DNA of 64,000 nt from Ahrensia kielensis DSM 5890 (GCF_000374465.1 NZ_KB894531.1:62001-126000), one strand, 5' to 3'; positions 26,728 through 36,918 are shown, counted from the first letter of the stretch. Notes: generated from the letters alone by a model not told the origin. A program made the numbers and translations.

Positions 26728-27546
26728 TTGAAACAAATATCTGAAAAGTTTGCTGTATTATCAATACTAACGCTTGCTGCCTTACCCTCTTCTGGCTTGG
26801 CGCAAGAAGCATCTATTCTTGTACAATCCACCACATCGACTGCAAATTCGGGGCTTTATGACCATCTACTTCCAGTGTTTGAAAAGAAAACCGGCATCAG
26901 GGTCAATGTCGTTGCAGTAGGCACCGGCCAAGCCATCAAGAATGCACAAAATTGCGATGCGGATGTTTTGCTTGTTCACGCAAAAGCAGCAGAGGAACAA
27001 TTTGTCAAAGACGGGTTTGGCGTTCAGCGGTTTGATCTGATGTATAATGACTTTGTCATCGTCGGGCCTGACAGTGATCCCGCTAAAGTCTCCGGAATGA
27101 AAGATGTCAAGGCTGCGCTCAAACAGATTGCTGATGCACAAGCGCTCTTTGCATCAAGGGGCGATGATTCTGGCACGCACAAAAAAGAACAGTCCCTATG
27201 GAAAACAGCTCAGATTGAGCCAACGGGTACTTGGTACAGATCCACGGGTTCAGGCATGGGCGCGACGCTCAACACTGGAATAGGCATGGGCGCTTATGTC
27301 ATGACAGACCGTGCGACTTGGATAAGTTTTGGCAATAAAGGCGATTATGCAATTGATGTCGAAGGCGATGACGCCATGTTTAATCAGTACGGCGTTATTC
27401 TTGTTAATCCGCAGAATTGCCCAAATGTGAAAACTGAAGAAGGCCAGCTTTTTATCGACTGGCTAACGTCACTTGAAGGCCAAGATGAAATTCGAAAATA
27501 TGAGATTGGCGGCCAGCAATTGTTCTTTCCGAACGCAAGCAAGTAA
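26728..27546 (+). CDS. tupA: Tungstate-binding periplasmic protein
   Basis: The 272-residue protein has a signal peptide cleaved about SGLA-QE (residue 25). The TupA/WtpA oxyanion-binding signature STTSTANSGL follows at 34-43, and further conserved blocks are VGTGQAIKNAQ and ASRGDDSGTHKKE. TupA binds tungstate with very high affinity and delivers it to TupBC. The start codon is TTG, supported by AGGAG seven bases upstream and by the signal peptide. Tungsten supply suggests W-dependent enzymes such as formate dehydrogenase or aldehyde oxidoreductase elsewhere in the genome. Confidence 0.92.
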   Translation: MKQISEKFAVLSILTLAALPSSGLAQEASILVQSTTSTANSGLYDHLLPVFEKKTGIRVNVVAVGTGQAIKNAQNCDADVLLVHAKAAEEQFVKDGFGVQRFDLMYNDFVIVGPDSDPAKVSGMKDVKAALKQIADAQALFASRGDDSGTHKKEQSLWKTAQIEPTGTWYRSTGSGMGATLNTGIGMGAYVMTDRATWISFGNKGDYAIDVEGDDAMFNQYGVILVNPQNCPNVKTEEGQLFIDWLTSLEGQDEIRKYEIGGQQLFFPNASK

Positions 27547-27559
27547 GCCAGTTAAACAA

Positions 27560-27590
27560 ATGCCGAAGCGATAAAAATGCGCTTCGGCAT
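27560..27590. terminator. Bidirectional hairpin after tupA
   Basis: A perfect 11-bp inverted repeat (ATGCCGAAGCG at 27560-27570, CGCTTCGGCAT at 27580-27590, 9-nt AT-rich loop) lies between the converging tupA and the small leftward gene. It is the likely transcription terminator for tupBCA and perhaps for both strands. The T-tract is weak. Confidence 0.65.
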
Positions 27591-27622
27591 ATTGGCATAA
27601 CAGAACCTTCTAGCTCATAGAA

Positions 27623-28084
27623 TTAAGCAGGTTCACTGTTTTTCATATATTCCTTAAGTGCTGCTTTATTGCTTGGTTCACTTTCTTGCGCCGCAGAAGT
27701 AAACAAGCTTGGCACTACATTAGATTCATCTTTTATATTGAAGATAGAGTTCAAAGCCATTTCAGCCTGAACACGTTCAGCCACACGCCGCATATAGGCA
27801 GCTTCATTAAACGAAGATGTGCCTTCATCTTCTTCAAGTACAACATTTTCCATTGACGCCTTGGCCGTATGGGTGTGCAGCGTTGCGCTTGATTGGCCGC
27901 TTGTAGCTGACGGTGCTTGGGTCGAACTGGTCGAGCCTGAATTTTGGGTATCAGTAGGATTGTTTTGCGAAGTTGGCGCCTGTGCTTCGACCTGCTCTTC
28001 AGTTTCTGGCTGAGTTTGCGGGTTTGGATTCACAACAGGCTTTGGAATGAGAGGTGTAACAATATTTATAAGACCACCAAGCAT
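27623..28084 (-). CDS. Small low-complexity protein of unknown function
   Basis: The 153-residue protein begins MLGGLINIVTPLIPKP, followed by a Pro/Gln/Thr/Ser/Asn-rich disordered stretch (about 18-75) and an acidic-to-mixed helical C-terminus with RRVAERVQAEMALNSIF. There is no signal peptide or membrane segment. The gene is supported by AGGAGC before the ATG and an open frame with normal codon use. No family is recognised; the disordered linker suggests a secreted or interaction protein, but that is speculation. Confidence 0.6.
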   Translation of the reverse strand: MLGGLINIVTPLIPKPVVNPNPQTQPETEEQVEAQAPTSQNNPTDTQNSGSTSSTQAPSATSGQSSATLHTHTAKASMENVVLEEDEGTSSFNEAAYMRRVAERVQAEMALNSIFNIKDESNVVPSLFTSAAQESEPSNKAALKEYMKNSEPA

Positions 28085-28239
28085 ATAATTAGCTCCTAAT
28101 TATTTATATGCGAAGCTTTTACGTGTCTTTGTTTTAAAATTTGATCTTCGAAATTTGAGCAGTTTTTCTTAAATTAAAACTTCATTTTAGATAATATACG
28201 CAAATTCATACTGGTTAGAGTGCTGTGATATTCCAGCAC

Positions 28240-29157
28240 TTAATCAATGATAGCGCCGCGAAAACCAACAACACGAGAAGCCATTGCATGTGCTTTGTGG
28301 CAGGCTTCGTGGATGGAACAACCGCTTAGTAATGCACCGAGAAAAGTACCATTAAAACTGTCACCGGCACCCGTCGTATCGACAACGTTTTCCGCAGGCA
28401 TGAAATTGGCGTCACCCAAAGCTTCAGCGCCGCTGATTACAATCGGTCCCTTATCGCCGCGCTTCAGAATACAAATGGGCATATTATAAGATGTTAGCCG
28501 CTTTGTGGTTGTTGCTGCATCTTCATCAAACAGCGCCATCTCATCATCGATTGAAGGAAATCCAATATCTGTGAGTTTCCAAAAATCCGATACGACAGCG
28601 CGTGCCACTTCTGGAGACTCCCAAAGTGCAGGGCGAAAATTGGAATCAAACCCGACCAAAACACCGTTGCTGCGCAACTCTGCAAGCCGCTGTAATAAAG
28701 CGCTACGAATAGTCGGCGTTAAAATCGCAACCGTAATTGCTGATAGATAGATCAGATCTGCACCATCAAATGATGAAAAGTCTGGCGCATCGTCCGTGCC
28801 GAACATGATGCGCGCAGCGGACTGGCTTCTCCAATATTGGAAAGTGCGTTCACCCTGCGCATCTGTGTTAATGGCGTAAAGACCAACCGTGCGCGTCTTA
28901 TCAGTGCCGATCAGATTGGCGTTGATATTTCTGGCTTCAACAACGGACTTCAAGCGCATTGAAAACTTGTCATCCCCCACGCGGGAGACGAAAGACACAT
29001 TAGCTTTATCAGCGATTGTGCGCTTTAAATAAATCGCTGAGTTTAAGACATCGCCCGCAATGCCTATTCGGGCGGAATGACCATCGGCATCGACGCTTAA
29101 CTCTACCATCGCTTCACCAGCGCATCGTATGTCTTTTACGTTTTCGAACGAGATCAT
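28240..29157 (-). CDS. kdgK: 2-keto-3-deoxygluconate kinase (PfkB family)
   Basis: The 305-residue protein is a PfkB sugar kinase with GIAGDVLNSAIYL at about 32-44 and the ATP-site/catalytic motif DTTGAGDSFNG (catalytic base D266). The block GLYAINTDAQGERTFQYWR is the substrate-binding hallmark of KDG kinases, which phosphorylate 2-dehydro-3-deoxygluconate in the Entner-Doudoroff/uronate pathways. The ATG at 29157 follows AAGGCAG; a TTG six codons earlier is unlikely. The gene stands alone between the unknown small gene and tamB. Confidence 0.85.
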   Translation of the reverse strand: MISFENVKDIRCAGEAMVELSVDADGHSARIGIAGDVLNSAIYLKRTIADKANVSFVSRVGDDKFSMRLKSVVEARNINANLIGTDKTRTVGLYAINTDAQGERTFQYWRSQSAARIMFGTDDAPDFSSFDGADLIYLSAITVAILTPTIRSALLQRLAELRSNGVLVGFDSNFRPALWESPEVARAVVSDFWKLTDIGFPSIDDEMALFDEDAATTTKRLTSYNMPICILKRGDKGPIVISGAEALGDANFMPAENVVDTTGAGDSFNGTFLGALLSGCSIHEACHKAHAMASRVVGFRGAIID

Positions 29158-29243
29158 TTGAAACTGCCTTTTCAACTATGCGCAACATGCGCCGAATAGG
29201 CGGAAGTAATAATTATCGTTGGGTAAAGTGCAAGGCTTGAAAA

Positions 29244-32200
29244 TCAATAATCCCGCTCGAAGAAAACCCCAAGGCTAGTATCACCGTTTGAATCTACGGC
29301 TCCACGCGCCGTTAGGCTCTCGGTAATATCCAAATTGATCGTTGCTTCTGTTTTTTGGCCAGCTTGCACGCCAAGATAAACATTATCCGATATATATTTG
29401 CCAGCTTTAACGGCCGCGTTTCCATCGCTATCTTGAACAATATCAAGATCATCAAAACCTAGACCATCTCGAAGACCATCGACCAATCCTGGACTTTTGC
29501 CGCCCGTTAGCTCGATTGCAATTGCTGCAAGACGCGCGATCTGTGTCGCGGTCAATTCACCTATATTGCGATCAAAAATAATAGCAGCAAGAACTTCATC
29601 TTCGGGCAATTCAGGCGAAGAGGAGAACGAGACATTAAGATCAGATACCCGGCCACTGAGTATTATAGAGGCAGTTACATCACCTGATTGTGTCGTTGCC
29701 ACAAAGCGTAATGTCGGATCAAGATCGCCGGACAGAGTGACTGAACCTTCAGTTAAGTCAAAACGCTTTCCGATAATGCTCAAACGACCTCTGCGCAAAT
29801 CAAAACGACCGCTTGGATTTACATTGGTAATAGGGCCCTGAATTGTGATTCGACCGCCCAATTCAGCATCCAATCCACGTCCGCGCACAAAAATCTGAGA
29901 CGGTGCATTGATCGTCAAATTTAACTGGATAATGCTCGGCCGGCTGGATGGTGTGGGTAGCGGCGTTGCCTTCGCCAAACGATCCAATGTGCGTTGAACA
30001 TCTGCATCAGGATTAACATTTTTAACATCGAGCAACTCGATATCGCCGCCAAATGTTTCAGGCACGGTGATCTCGGTTTTACCTAAGTCAATCTGACCTG
30101 CCAAAGTTGGATCGCGCAGCAAATTGCCTGTCAGTGTTAAATTGCCGCCCGCACGCGTGGAAAATGTCTGGCCATCGCTGTAAGCAGCATCATTGATTTG
30201 AATTGCTAAATCTGCAGGCAAATCACCGGTAATGCCGACGCTGCCTGAACCAGATACAGCGCCACCACGCGCAAGCTGTGCGTTAAAGCGTTGAATAACG
30301 ATTGCATCGCCGCGCAGTCCCGCAAGAAGGCCGATATTATCAAGGCTAAGGTTTGATAATGGATCGCTGACCGTGCCGCCAGCAACTGACAATATGCCCT
30401 CGGCTTTAGGCGCACTCAGGCTTCCAGTTGCCGTCACATTAAAACGTGCCTGTCCACCAATGCGCGTGCCACGACCAGCCAGAAAACGTTCGGCAACACT
30501 AAGCGGTGCTGTGCCTTCCAAAGAAACATTAAGGCCGTTTCCTTGTAATGGGATTTGTCCTGAGCCGTTAATTTGAATGTCTTGAGCGTTTGAAACTTTC
30601 AAACGCTCAAGCGACACATTTTGATTAGCGCCATTAAAATCACCGCTTATCGCAATCGCAAGCGGCGTAACGCCATTGCTTTGAAGGGCGTTCGCTGTAA
30701 TGCCGTTTCCGTCAAAGTTGAAATTTACTTTTGGCGACGCAGGTGTACCAGTGGCAACAATCCGCCCGCTTAGCGCTCCACCAGCTTCAAGTCCGGGGCT
30801 GAAAGCATTGGCAACACGCAGCGGAAGATTGGAGATATTTGCCGTGATGTTGATCGTCTCGCTCACACTACCGGCAATATTGATCATGCCACCATCAACA
30901 TTCAAACGTGCATCAGAAATTGTTGTTTTTCCATCGCGGATGACAATTTTGGCTGGATTAACCAGTGCAGCATCACCCTTGTCAGAACGCAGTGTCAGCG
31001 TGTTCACCGTGACGCGTTGCTCACTTGCGGTTTGCTCAAATCGACCCGCAGTTACAAGACGCGCATTTTCTTGAACCATAATAGCTTCAAGATCGAAATC
31101 TGTGATCGTTCCGTTCGTATCTACTTTTCCTGAAACTGTTTTAACCTCAACACCGCCAGCAGAAATGTTGCGTGCTGACACTTTGGCATTAACAACGGGC
31201 GACTTTAAAAGTGTTTTGATTTGCGCATCAATATCCGCACTGCCCACCTTGTTGTCGGCGTAGATAATGTTGTTTGCGGTAGCGGTAATCTCAGCAGACT
31301 GTGAATTATCTTCTGTGATCAGCTTAACATCGGCATTCAAACTGCCGGAAGCTTTTTGCAAAGCAAGCGCTGCCATTGAGGAAATATCCGTAGCTTTTAC
31401 AACGGCGCGACCATCCATAAGGCCAGATGCGTTTTGCCGCGTTAAATCAAGCTGAATATCTGCCCCGCCAATCTTTGCAGCAATGCTGTTTAAGATCAGT
31501 TCAAGTTCAGTGCGTTTAATCTTACCCGCCAATGAAAGTGGCTGACCATCGATAAAGCCATTACCGGAAAGCGCGCCTTCAACAAGCTCAGGCCCTGCGA
31601 CACCGCGATAAGCAGCCTTTAGTCCGCTCACTGGTTTTCCCGACAAAGTGCCATTTTCAATGCTGATTACAATATCCGTATCATAGGGCAGCTTTACGCC
31701 TTTGACAGTTCCAACGAGCGATACAGCGCCTTGGCCCGCGTCAGAAATATCAGCAATATCGCGCAAATCTGCGGTGGCCGTTAAGCTTGTATTCTCAGAC
31801 GCATAATTACCGGTGAGAAGAATATCTGCTTGATTGTTCAAAATCCGTAAGCGGTCAAAAGAAAGCCCGTCTTTGTTACGCGTAACATTGCCCGACAGTT
31901 TGGTTCCGCCAGCAAGTAGCTTATCTGTCGTTTCATCGCCGGTAAGAATACCGTTCGCAACACCGTTCAGATCAAGGTTAAAAGCCCCTAGAATATATTT
32001 AATATTGCCCGTCGCCACCAGTGCGAGTGTGCCGGCCAATTCGCGCTCCAACACGTCACTGAATGAGGACAGATTGCTTGCTTGAAAACCAATTTGTCCA
32101 TCAAAATTTCCGGTCGTTAGAGCACCATTTGTGCGCAGCGCATAATCGCGACCTTCAACATCAAATTGAGAAAGTTGTAATGCTTCGCTGGTGCGCCATG

Positions 32201-33545
32201 AGCCTGAACCTGCAATCTGTACAGCGTCGCCAATTGCTTGACTAAGAGCCTTATCTACAAGCGCAATTCCATCAACTGTGCCACGCGTTATAAATTCAAT
32301 CGCGCGGCTTTCAGGCACCGTAAAATTAGAAATCGTGCCTTCTGTTTTAAGGCTAATTTGCGCGACAGACGCCTCGGCCGTTTTCAGCCCTGTCAATGAG
32401 AGTGTTTGCTCGAAACCATCATCATTGGCTGCATCATAAGCAATATTAAAGTCTGCACGCTCAAAGGTCGTTGGTGTTGCACTATTCTCGTCTGGCAGCA
32501 CAATGCGATTACCATCAGCGTCAACAATTTCAGTGTTCAGGTTTAATTGGCTTAGAAAGCCATCGACTAAAATACGCGCGCTCACATCAAGGCGGATCGC
32601 ACCACTATTCAGCGTTAAACGATCAAGTTGAGTATACCCTGCATTCGATAATAAAATTTGCGCCTCAAGCCGGCTCGCATTGCCCAAAAGCGTTTGGTAT
32701 TGCGCTGGCATAATGCTGGACAAAGGGCCGCCAAGCCTTGCAAAGATTTGCCGCCCATCCTCAATGTCGTTAACATTGACGTTGCCGTTCAAAATACGTT
32801 TGCTATCAACATCAAGCCCAAGATCAACACGCAACTCGTTAAGTGGTGCATCACCTTTAACTGTCAGTGCGACAGGTGGCTTGCCTTCTAAATCCAAAAG
32901 ATTTGCGATGATGCCATCGTTTGGCTCTTGCAAAACCACATCAAGTTTAACGGTCTTATCAACATCATTATAAACAACATTGAGCACCAAAGAGCCGCCA
33001 GGGCCATCCAAGCGAACAATATCTAAATCTGTCGTCAGAGAGCCGTCTATCAGCGATATCGCGCCTTTAACGGCTAATTCTGATTCAAGCCCAAAAACGG
33101 TTTGTCCAAAAGTGATAGAAGGAACATCGAGCTCTTCCAATTTTATAGAAACCGGCAAGTCAGGTAGCGTGAAGTCCATGGCTTCTGCCGATGGGGCGCT
33201 GTCATCGGCCTTTGGTCCGCGCGGCATATCAATGCTTTTGGCTGTCAGTTTTTCGATTTCTAACCGACCAAGCAAAAGCGCTGTTCGGCTCCAAATCAAT
33301 TGCGGTTCTACAATCGTTAGCCAAACACCATCTTCGTCTGCAATTGTAATGCTATCGAAAGATACATTTGAAGAAAGTGTGCCCTTGATACCGTTCAATC
33401 TGATTTGACGGTTATCAGCCGATAATGTTTCTTCAACGAAAGTTATAAGTGTAGAGCGCTGCTCGGCCTCTTGCGCCAAGCCCTGATGGAGCATTGAGCT
33501 TACAAATAAACAAATAAGGGCGAAAAATTTTGCAATGCGGATCAT
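29244..33545 (-). CDS. tamB: Translocation and assembly module inner-membrane protein TamB
   Basis: The 1433-residue protein has an N-terminal signal anchor (about 4-24) and a very long repetitive beta-helical, AsmA-like body. The C-terminal TamB (DUF490) domain covers roughly the last 350 residues. TamB spans the periplasm and works with TamA in outer-membrane protein insertion and lipid transport. Its ATG overlaps the tamA stop by one base (TAATG), the standard tamA-tamB arrangement. Length is in the normal range for Alphaproteobacteria. Confidence 0.94.
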   Translation of the reverse strand: MIRIAKFFALICLFVSSMLHQGLAQEAEQRSTLITFVEETLSADNRQIRLNGIKGTLSSNVSFDSITIADEDGVWLTIVEPQLIWSRTALLLGRLEIEKLTAKSIDMPRGPKADDSAPSAEAMDFTLPDLPVSIKLEELDVPSITFGQTVFGLESELAVKGAISLIDGSLTTDLDIVRLDGPGGSLVLNVVYNDVDKTVKLDVVLQEPNDGIIANLLDLEGKPPVALTVKGDAPLNELRVDLGLDVDSKRILNGNVNVNDIEDGRQIFARLGGPLSSIMPAQYQTLLGNASRLEAQILLSNAGYTQLDRLTLNSGAIRLDVSARILVDGFLSQLNLNTEIVDADGNRIVLPDENSATPTTFERADFNIAYDAANDDGFEQTLSLTGLKTAEASVAQISLKTEGTISNFTVPESRAIEFITRGTVDGIALVDKALSQAIGDAVQIAGSGSWRTSEALQLSQFDVEGRDYALRTNGALTTGNFDGQIGFQASNLSSFSDVLERELAGTLALVATGNIKYILGAFNLDLNGVANGILTGDETTDKLLAGGTKLSGNVTRNKDGLSFDRLRILNNQADILLTGNYASENTSLTATADLRDIADISDAGQGAVSLVGTVKGVKLPYDTDIVISIENGTLSGKPVSGLKAAYRGVAGPELVEGALSGNGFIDGQPLSLAGKIKRTELELILNSIAAKIGGADIQLDLTRQNASGLMDGRAVVKATDISSMAALALQKASGSLNADVKLITEDNSQSAEITATANNIIYADNKVGSADIDAQIKTLLKSPVVNAKVSARNISAGGVEVKTVSGKVDTNGTITDFDLEAIMVQENARLVTAGRFEQTASEQRVTVNTLTLRSDKGDAALVNPAKIVIRDGKTTISDARLNVDGGMINIAGSVSETINITANISNLPLRVANAFSPGLEAGGALSGRIVATGTPASPKVNFNFDGNGITANALQSNGVTPLAIAISGDFNGANQNVSLERLKVSNAQDIQINGSGQIPLQGNGLNVSLEGTAPLSVAERFLAGRGTRIGGQARFNVTATGSLSAPKAEGILSVAGGTVSDPLSNLSLDNIGLLAGLRGDAIVIQRFNAQLARGGAVSGSGSVGITGDLPADLAIQINDAAYSDGQTFSTRAGGNLTLTGNLLRDPTLAGQIDLGKTEITVPETFGGDIELLDVKNVNPDADVQRTLDRLAKATPLPTPSSRPSIIQLNLTINAPSQIFVRGRGLDAELGGRITIQGPITNVNPSGRFDLRRGRLSIIGKRFDLTEGSVTLSGDLDPTLRFVATTQSGDVTASIILSGRVSDLNVSFSSSPELPEDEVLAAIIFDRNIGELTATQIARLAAIAIELTGGKSPGLVDGLRDGLGFDDLDIVQDSDGNAAVKAGKYISDNVYLGVQAGQKTEATINLDITESLTARGAVDSNGDTSLGVFFERDY

Positions 33546-35470
33546 TAAAATGCCTGCCCAATTCCCGCATAGATGCCATAATGCGGATCGCGATCACGCC
33601 GATTAAGCGGCATAGCAAAGTCTACACGTATGGGACCAAGGCCAGTGAAATAACGCACGCCAAAGCCTGCGCCTAAACGTACATCCTGATCAAAGCTTGG
33701 CAGCGTATCCGCAGACACTGTGCCTGCATCAATAAACACTGCGCCGCCAAAGTTTCCCCACGCCTTAAAACGTAATTCCGCAGAGGCCTCTAATTTGGAT
33801 TTACCACCCGTTATATCACCGTCGGTATCCTCAACGCCTATCCCGTTAAAGTTATAGCCGCGCACCGATCCGCCGCCACCGGCAAAATAAAGAAAATTGT
33901 CAGGCGTTTCGCTGCGATCAGGACCAACAATTGACGCGGCCAATGCACGGCCTGCAAGCACAATGCGGTCATCTTCACCAAAGGACAAATAACTGCGTGC
34001 TTCGGCCTTAACTGCCGCACCAAAATTTTGATAATTAAACTCGTAGAACGGCTTTACTGCGCCGCTCAGATAAAAACCCTCGCTCGCATCAAGTTTGCTG
34101 TCACGTGAATCGTAAACCGCTGAAAAATCCAAGCCTGCTGTGATAAAGTCCCGATCTCCAAGCTTGCTTTCGAACTTTGCAGCTTCGACAAAGACGCCGC
34201 CATTGAAAATCAATGCATCGGAATAATAATGCGTAAGACCAATATTACTGCCAGCAGATGTTTCTATGAAACTATCATTGTACTCGCGGCGCGCATAAAG
34301 ATTGAAATTTAAATCTGTATCAGGCGTGAAAACACCAGGTTTTGTGAATGCTGCGCCAAGTTCGTAATCAAACTTTTGATAATCAAAGGTTGAGCCAAGT
34401 CCGCCCACTTTCGCATCAAGTCGCAACCGTTCAGCCTTACCAAACAGGTTGCGGTGAAGCCAGTAACTCTCCAACCCGACGCCATCGAGGCTGGACACGG
34501 TTGCACCCAATCCGATGCGCCGTAATTTTCGTTCTTTGACGATCAGCCCTATCGGCAGTGTTCCATCTTCAGAAACAGCTTTGCCTTCTTCGATTTTTTG
34601 CGTTGAAAAAACACCAAGGCGGTCTAAGCGCTTTTTAGCTTTTACCAAATCATCAGGATCAAACTCATTACCAGCCACCAAACCAGTTTGACGCGCAACA
34701 AAAGCTGGGTCCATACGATCAGTGCCTTGCACATCAACATCGCCGTAAACCGCGGGTGGACCGCTCTCGACGGTAAGCACAACATTGAGCTCTTGCGTAG
34801 GATGGTTGGCCGTAACAGCCCTATCGGTGACCTTAGCGGTCGCATAACCTTGTTGGCGCCATTTATCTTTTAAAAGTTTTGATGCTTTGCCGACAGAACC
34901 TGCCTTAGCTTCTGCACCAGCGCTAAACCCAACATCTTCCAAGCTTGGCAGTTCATCCCCGCGCATGGTTGGCGCAGGCGGCGCACCTTCAACTTGCGCA
35001 TTACCGAATAGATAAACCGGCCCTGGATTCACCTCGACAACAATGGTGTCGCCTGAGTTAAATTCCGTTCCAACCGGCACACTTGCAGCTTCTGTACCGT
35101 TGATTTTGATCGAGATTGTGCCGCCATAACGGCCTTCATTGTAAAGAGAAGCTAAGATGCGTCGATAATCACCTTTAGCACGTGCAATCACGCCCGCAGA
35201 ACCGCCCACAGCGCGGTCTTTACCTTGCCAAAGTTGAGAGGCTGATTTTATCGCATCACCCACGACGTCTTCATCATTAACAACTGAAAAATTAACATCA
35301 TAACGTTTGGGATCAATCAGATCAGCATTGTCTTTTTCTTCATCGGAAGTACATTTTCCAAGGATGCAGCGGCCAAAAAGCTCCAGAGCATGGGCGTGCG
35401 ACAACGGTGCAGCGCTGCACAAAAGCGCAAGCCCCGCAGCATATAACAACTGCAACTTATGTTTTCTCAC
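33545..35470 (-). CDS. tamA: Translocation and assembly module outer-membrane protein TamA
   Basis: The 641-residue BamA-superfamily protein has a signal peptide (MRKHKLQLLYAAGLALL, cleaved after HAHA), three POTRA-like domains (about 70-300) and a C-terminal 16-stranded surface-antigen barrel. The barrel includes the lid-lock region near GGGGSVRGYNFNGIG and ends in IYAGIGQAF with a terminal aromatic. I chose the GTG at 35470 because it gives a clean signal peptide; an upstream TTG at 35530 has no ribosome site. It is co-transcribed with tamB. Confidence 0.92.
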   Translation of the reverse strand: MRKHKLQLLYAAGLALLCSAAPLSHAHALELFGRCILGKCTSDEEKDNADLIDPKRYDVNFSVVNDEDVVGDAIKSASQLWQGKDRAVGGSAGVIARAKGDYRRILASLYNEGRYGGTISIKINGTEAASVPVGTEFNSGDTIVVEVNPGPVYLFGNAQVEGAPPAPTMRGDELPSLEDVGFSAGAEAKAGSVGKASKLLKDKWRQQGYATAKVTDRAVTANHPTQELNVVLTVESGPPAVYGDVDVQGTDRMDPAFVARQTGLVAGNEFDPDDLVKAKKRLDRLGVFSTQKIEEGKAVSEDGTLPIGLIVKERKLRRIGLGATVSSLDGVGLESYWLHRNLFGKAERLRLDAKVGGLGSTFDYQKFDYELGAAFTKPGVFTPDTDLNFNLYARREYNDSFIETSAGSNIGLTHYYSDALIFNGGVFVEAAKFESKLGDRDFITAGLDFSAVYDSRDSKLDASEGFYLSGAVKPFYEFNYQNFGAAVKAEARSYLSFGEDDRIVLAGRALAASIVGPDRSETPDNFLYFAGGGGSVRGYNFNGIGVEDTDGDITGGKSKLEASAELRFKAWGNFGGAVFIDAGTVSADTLPSFDQDVRLGAGFGVRYFTGLGPIRVDFAMPLNRRDRDPHYGIYAGIGQAF

Positions 35471-35823
35471 AATAGCGATGTACCCAGACTCGAAAAACAA
35501 GATGACCTCATAACACGCTATGATGGACAAAATAAGTCAATAGGAGGTGAATATAACTTTCCATTTACAATGATTTGTCACTCAATAGCTAAGCATATTC
35601 TTAACTATATTTCAAAACTGCAGGCAATTAGGGAATTAGCTGAGTACTGCTTTCGCAGACACATATTGTGGCCCTATAAATTCGAAAGGAGAGAGCACAT
35701 AATGCTCTCTCCTTTATTTGCGGCCCTGTGGTGGGGAGGGTTGAGCCGCTGGACGAAAACTGAGGGTGTGTTTTCATTACCTGAACGCTCAACCTGAAAA
35801 ATAGTTCCGCTTGTGCTAATTTT
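35471..35823. other. 353-nt intergenic region with terminator
   Basis: Between the AI-2E transporter stop and the tamA start I see the tamA promoter region and one strong terminator hairpin (separate entry). A rightward AGGAGGTGAAT at about 35542-35552 looks like a ribosome site, but no start codon lies at a suitable distance and the small open frame has no recognisable product. No gene is called. Confidence 0.5.
35685..35715. terminator. Strong hairpin terminator
   Basis: A perfect 13-bp inverted repeat (AAAGGAGAGAGCA at 35685-35697, TGCTCTCTCCTTT at 35703-35715, 5-nt loop) ends in TTT. It lies 110 nt after the stop of the leftward AI-2E transporter gene and most likely terminates that transcript. 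Confidence 0.75.
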
Positions 35824-36918
35824 TTAAAACCGTGCCCTTTGCCGACGTTGTTGTGGTGCGACAAACATATGCAGATAAATGACGTTTATTATTAGTAATG
35901 ATGGAATTGCAATAAAGCCGCCAGCTGGCCCCCAAAGCCATATCCAAAAGACCAAGCTTAAAAAGACAAAGAACGGATTCATTGTCGTGCGTCTTCCGAT
36001 AATTGTGGGCGTTATGAACTGTGCTTCAAGGAAGTTAACTCCTAAGAAAACGGCAGCAGGCGTTAGAATCGCCAATGTTTCTGTATGTGTTGCCAGCCCG
36101 ACACCGATCAAAATCACACTCATAACCGCAGGGCCAATATAAACGACATAGTTTAAAACGCCTGCCAGCATGCCCCACAGAAAAGGCGACGGCACACCGA
36201 TCAGCCAAAACAACAAAGACACCGTTATTCCCATGCCTAAATTGATATAGGTTATGGAAATCAGGTAACCTGATACGCTGTCTTCAACGTCTTTGAATAT
36301 GCGCGCCACATGCCAACGTGTTTTCCGCCGAACACATAATTTAAGTATGAGGAGGCGCAAGTCGTGGCGCGTCGCAACAAAGAAATAAAAGCTTGCTAAA
36401 AATATTGCGATTTGGCCAAGAATAATAGGCGCTAGAAATGCCGCCTCTTCAAACGGGCCGCTCTCGTCTACTTCCACTTTCATTGCAGTCGCTTCGCCGC
36501 CAGCCATTTTTTGCAGTTCTTGCTGAAATGACCCAACGGTTTCAAACACGCCTTTCCAGTCGGCCAAACTTATCTGGAATTGGTTCCATATTCTTGGCAC
36601 CCGGTCCATCCAGCTCGACATTGGCACTGCGAAGGCTGCAAAGCTTGCGAGTATCAAACCCGCAAATAATGCAACGACAAGCATAGCCGAAACAGAAGGG
36701 CGAATTTTACTCTTTTCGATCCGGTCAGCAATTGGGCCGAACATAATGCCAATGACTATGGCAAGCGCGATGGGCGCAATTATTGTCTTTCCCAAATGCA
36801 GCGCCACAAGACAGGCAAACAAGCCGATCACAACCACTGAAACATTCGCGGCGATCTGCAGGTTTTTTTCTATCGCATTTGCAGCTTTTTTTTCATAAAT
36901 ATCATCGGCATTTTGCAT
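35824..36918 (-). CDS. AI-2E family transporter (PerM/YdiK type)
   Basis: The 364-residue membrane protein has the AI-2E/PerM topology: two N-terminal helices (about 20-70), a short third segment near 85-105, a soluble loop (about 110-165), then a C-terminal cluster of helices. The loop VLNYVVYIGPAVM and the segment FLEAQFITPTIIGRR are typical motifs. Members export small molecules, sodium or autoinducer-2; the substrate is not predictable. The ATG at 36918 has AAGGGGGA about 11 nt upstream; an in-frame start at 36975 lies before this site and is unlikely. Confidence 0.88.
   Translation of the reverse strand: MQNADDIYEKKAANAIEKNLQIAANVSVVVIGLFACLVALHLGKTIIAPIALAIVIGIMFGPIADRIEKSKIRPSVSAMLVVALFAGLILASFAAFAVPMSSWMDRVPRIWNQFQISLADWKGVFETVGSFQQELQKMAGGEATAMKVEVDESGPFEEAAFLAPIILGQIAIFLASFYFFVATRHDLRLLILKLCVRRKTRWHVARIFKDVEDSVSGYLISITYINLGMGITVSLLFWLIGVPSPFLWGMLAGVLNYVVYIGPAVMSVILIGVGLATHTETLAILTPAAVFLGVNFLEAQFITPTIIGRRTTMNPFFVFLSLVFWIWLWGPAGGFIAIPSLLIINVIYLHMFVAPQQRRQRARF

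Noticed and set aside
35459-35797. Rightward small open frame with an AGGAGGTGAAT upstream of an internal ATG
   Set aside because: The ATG at 35570 is too far from the ribosome-like site, and the frame runs through a terminator hairpin.
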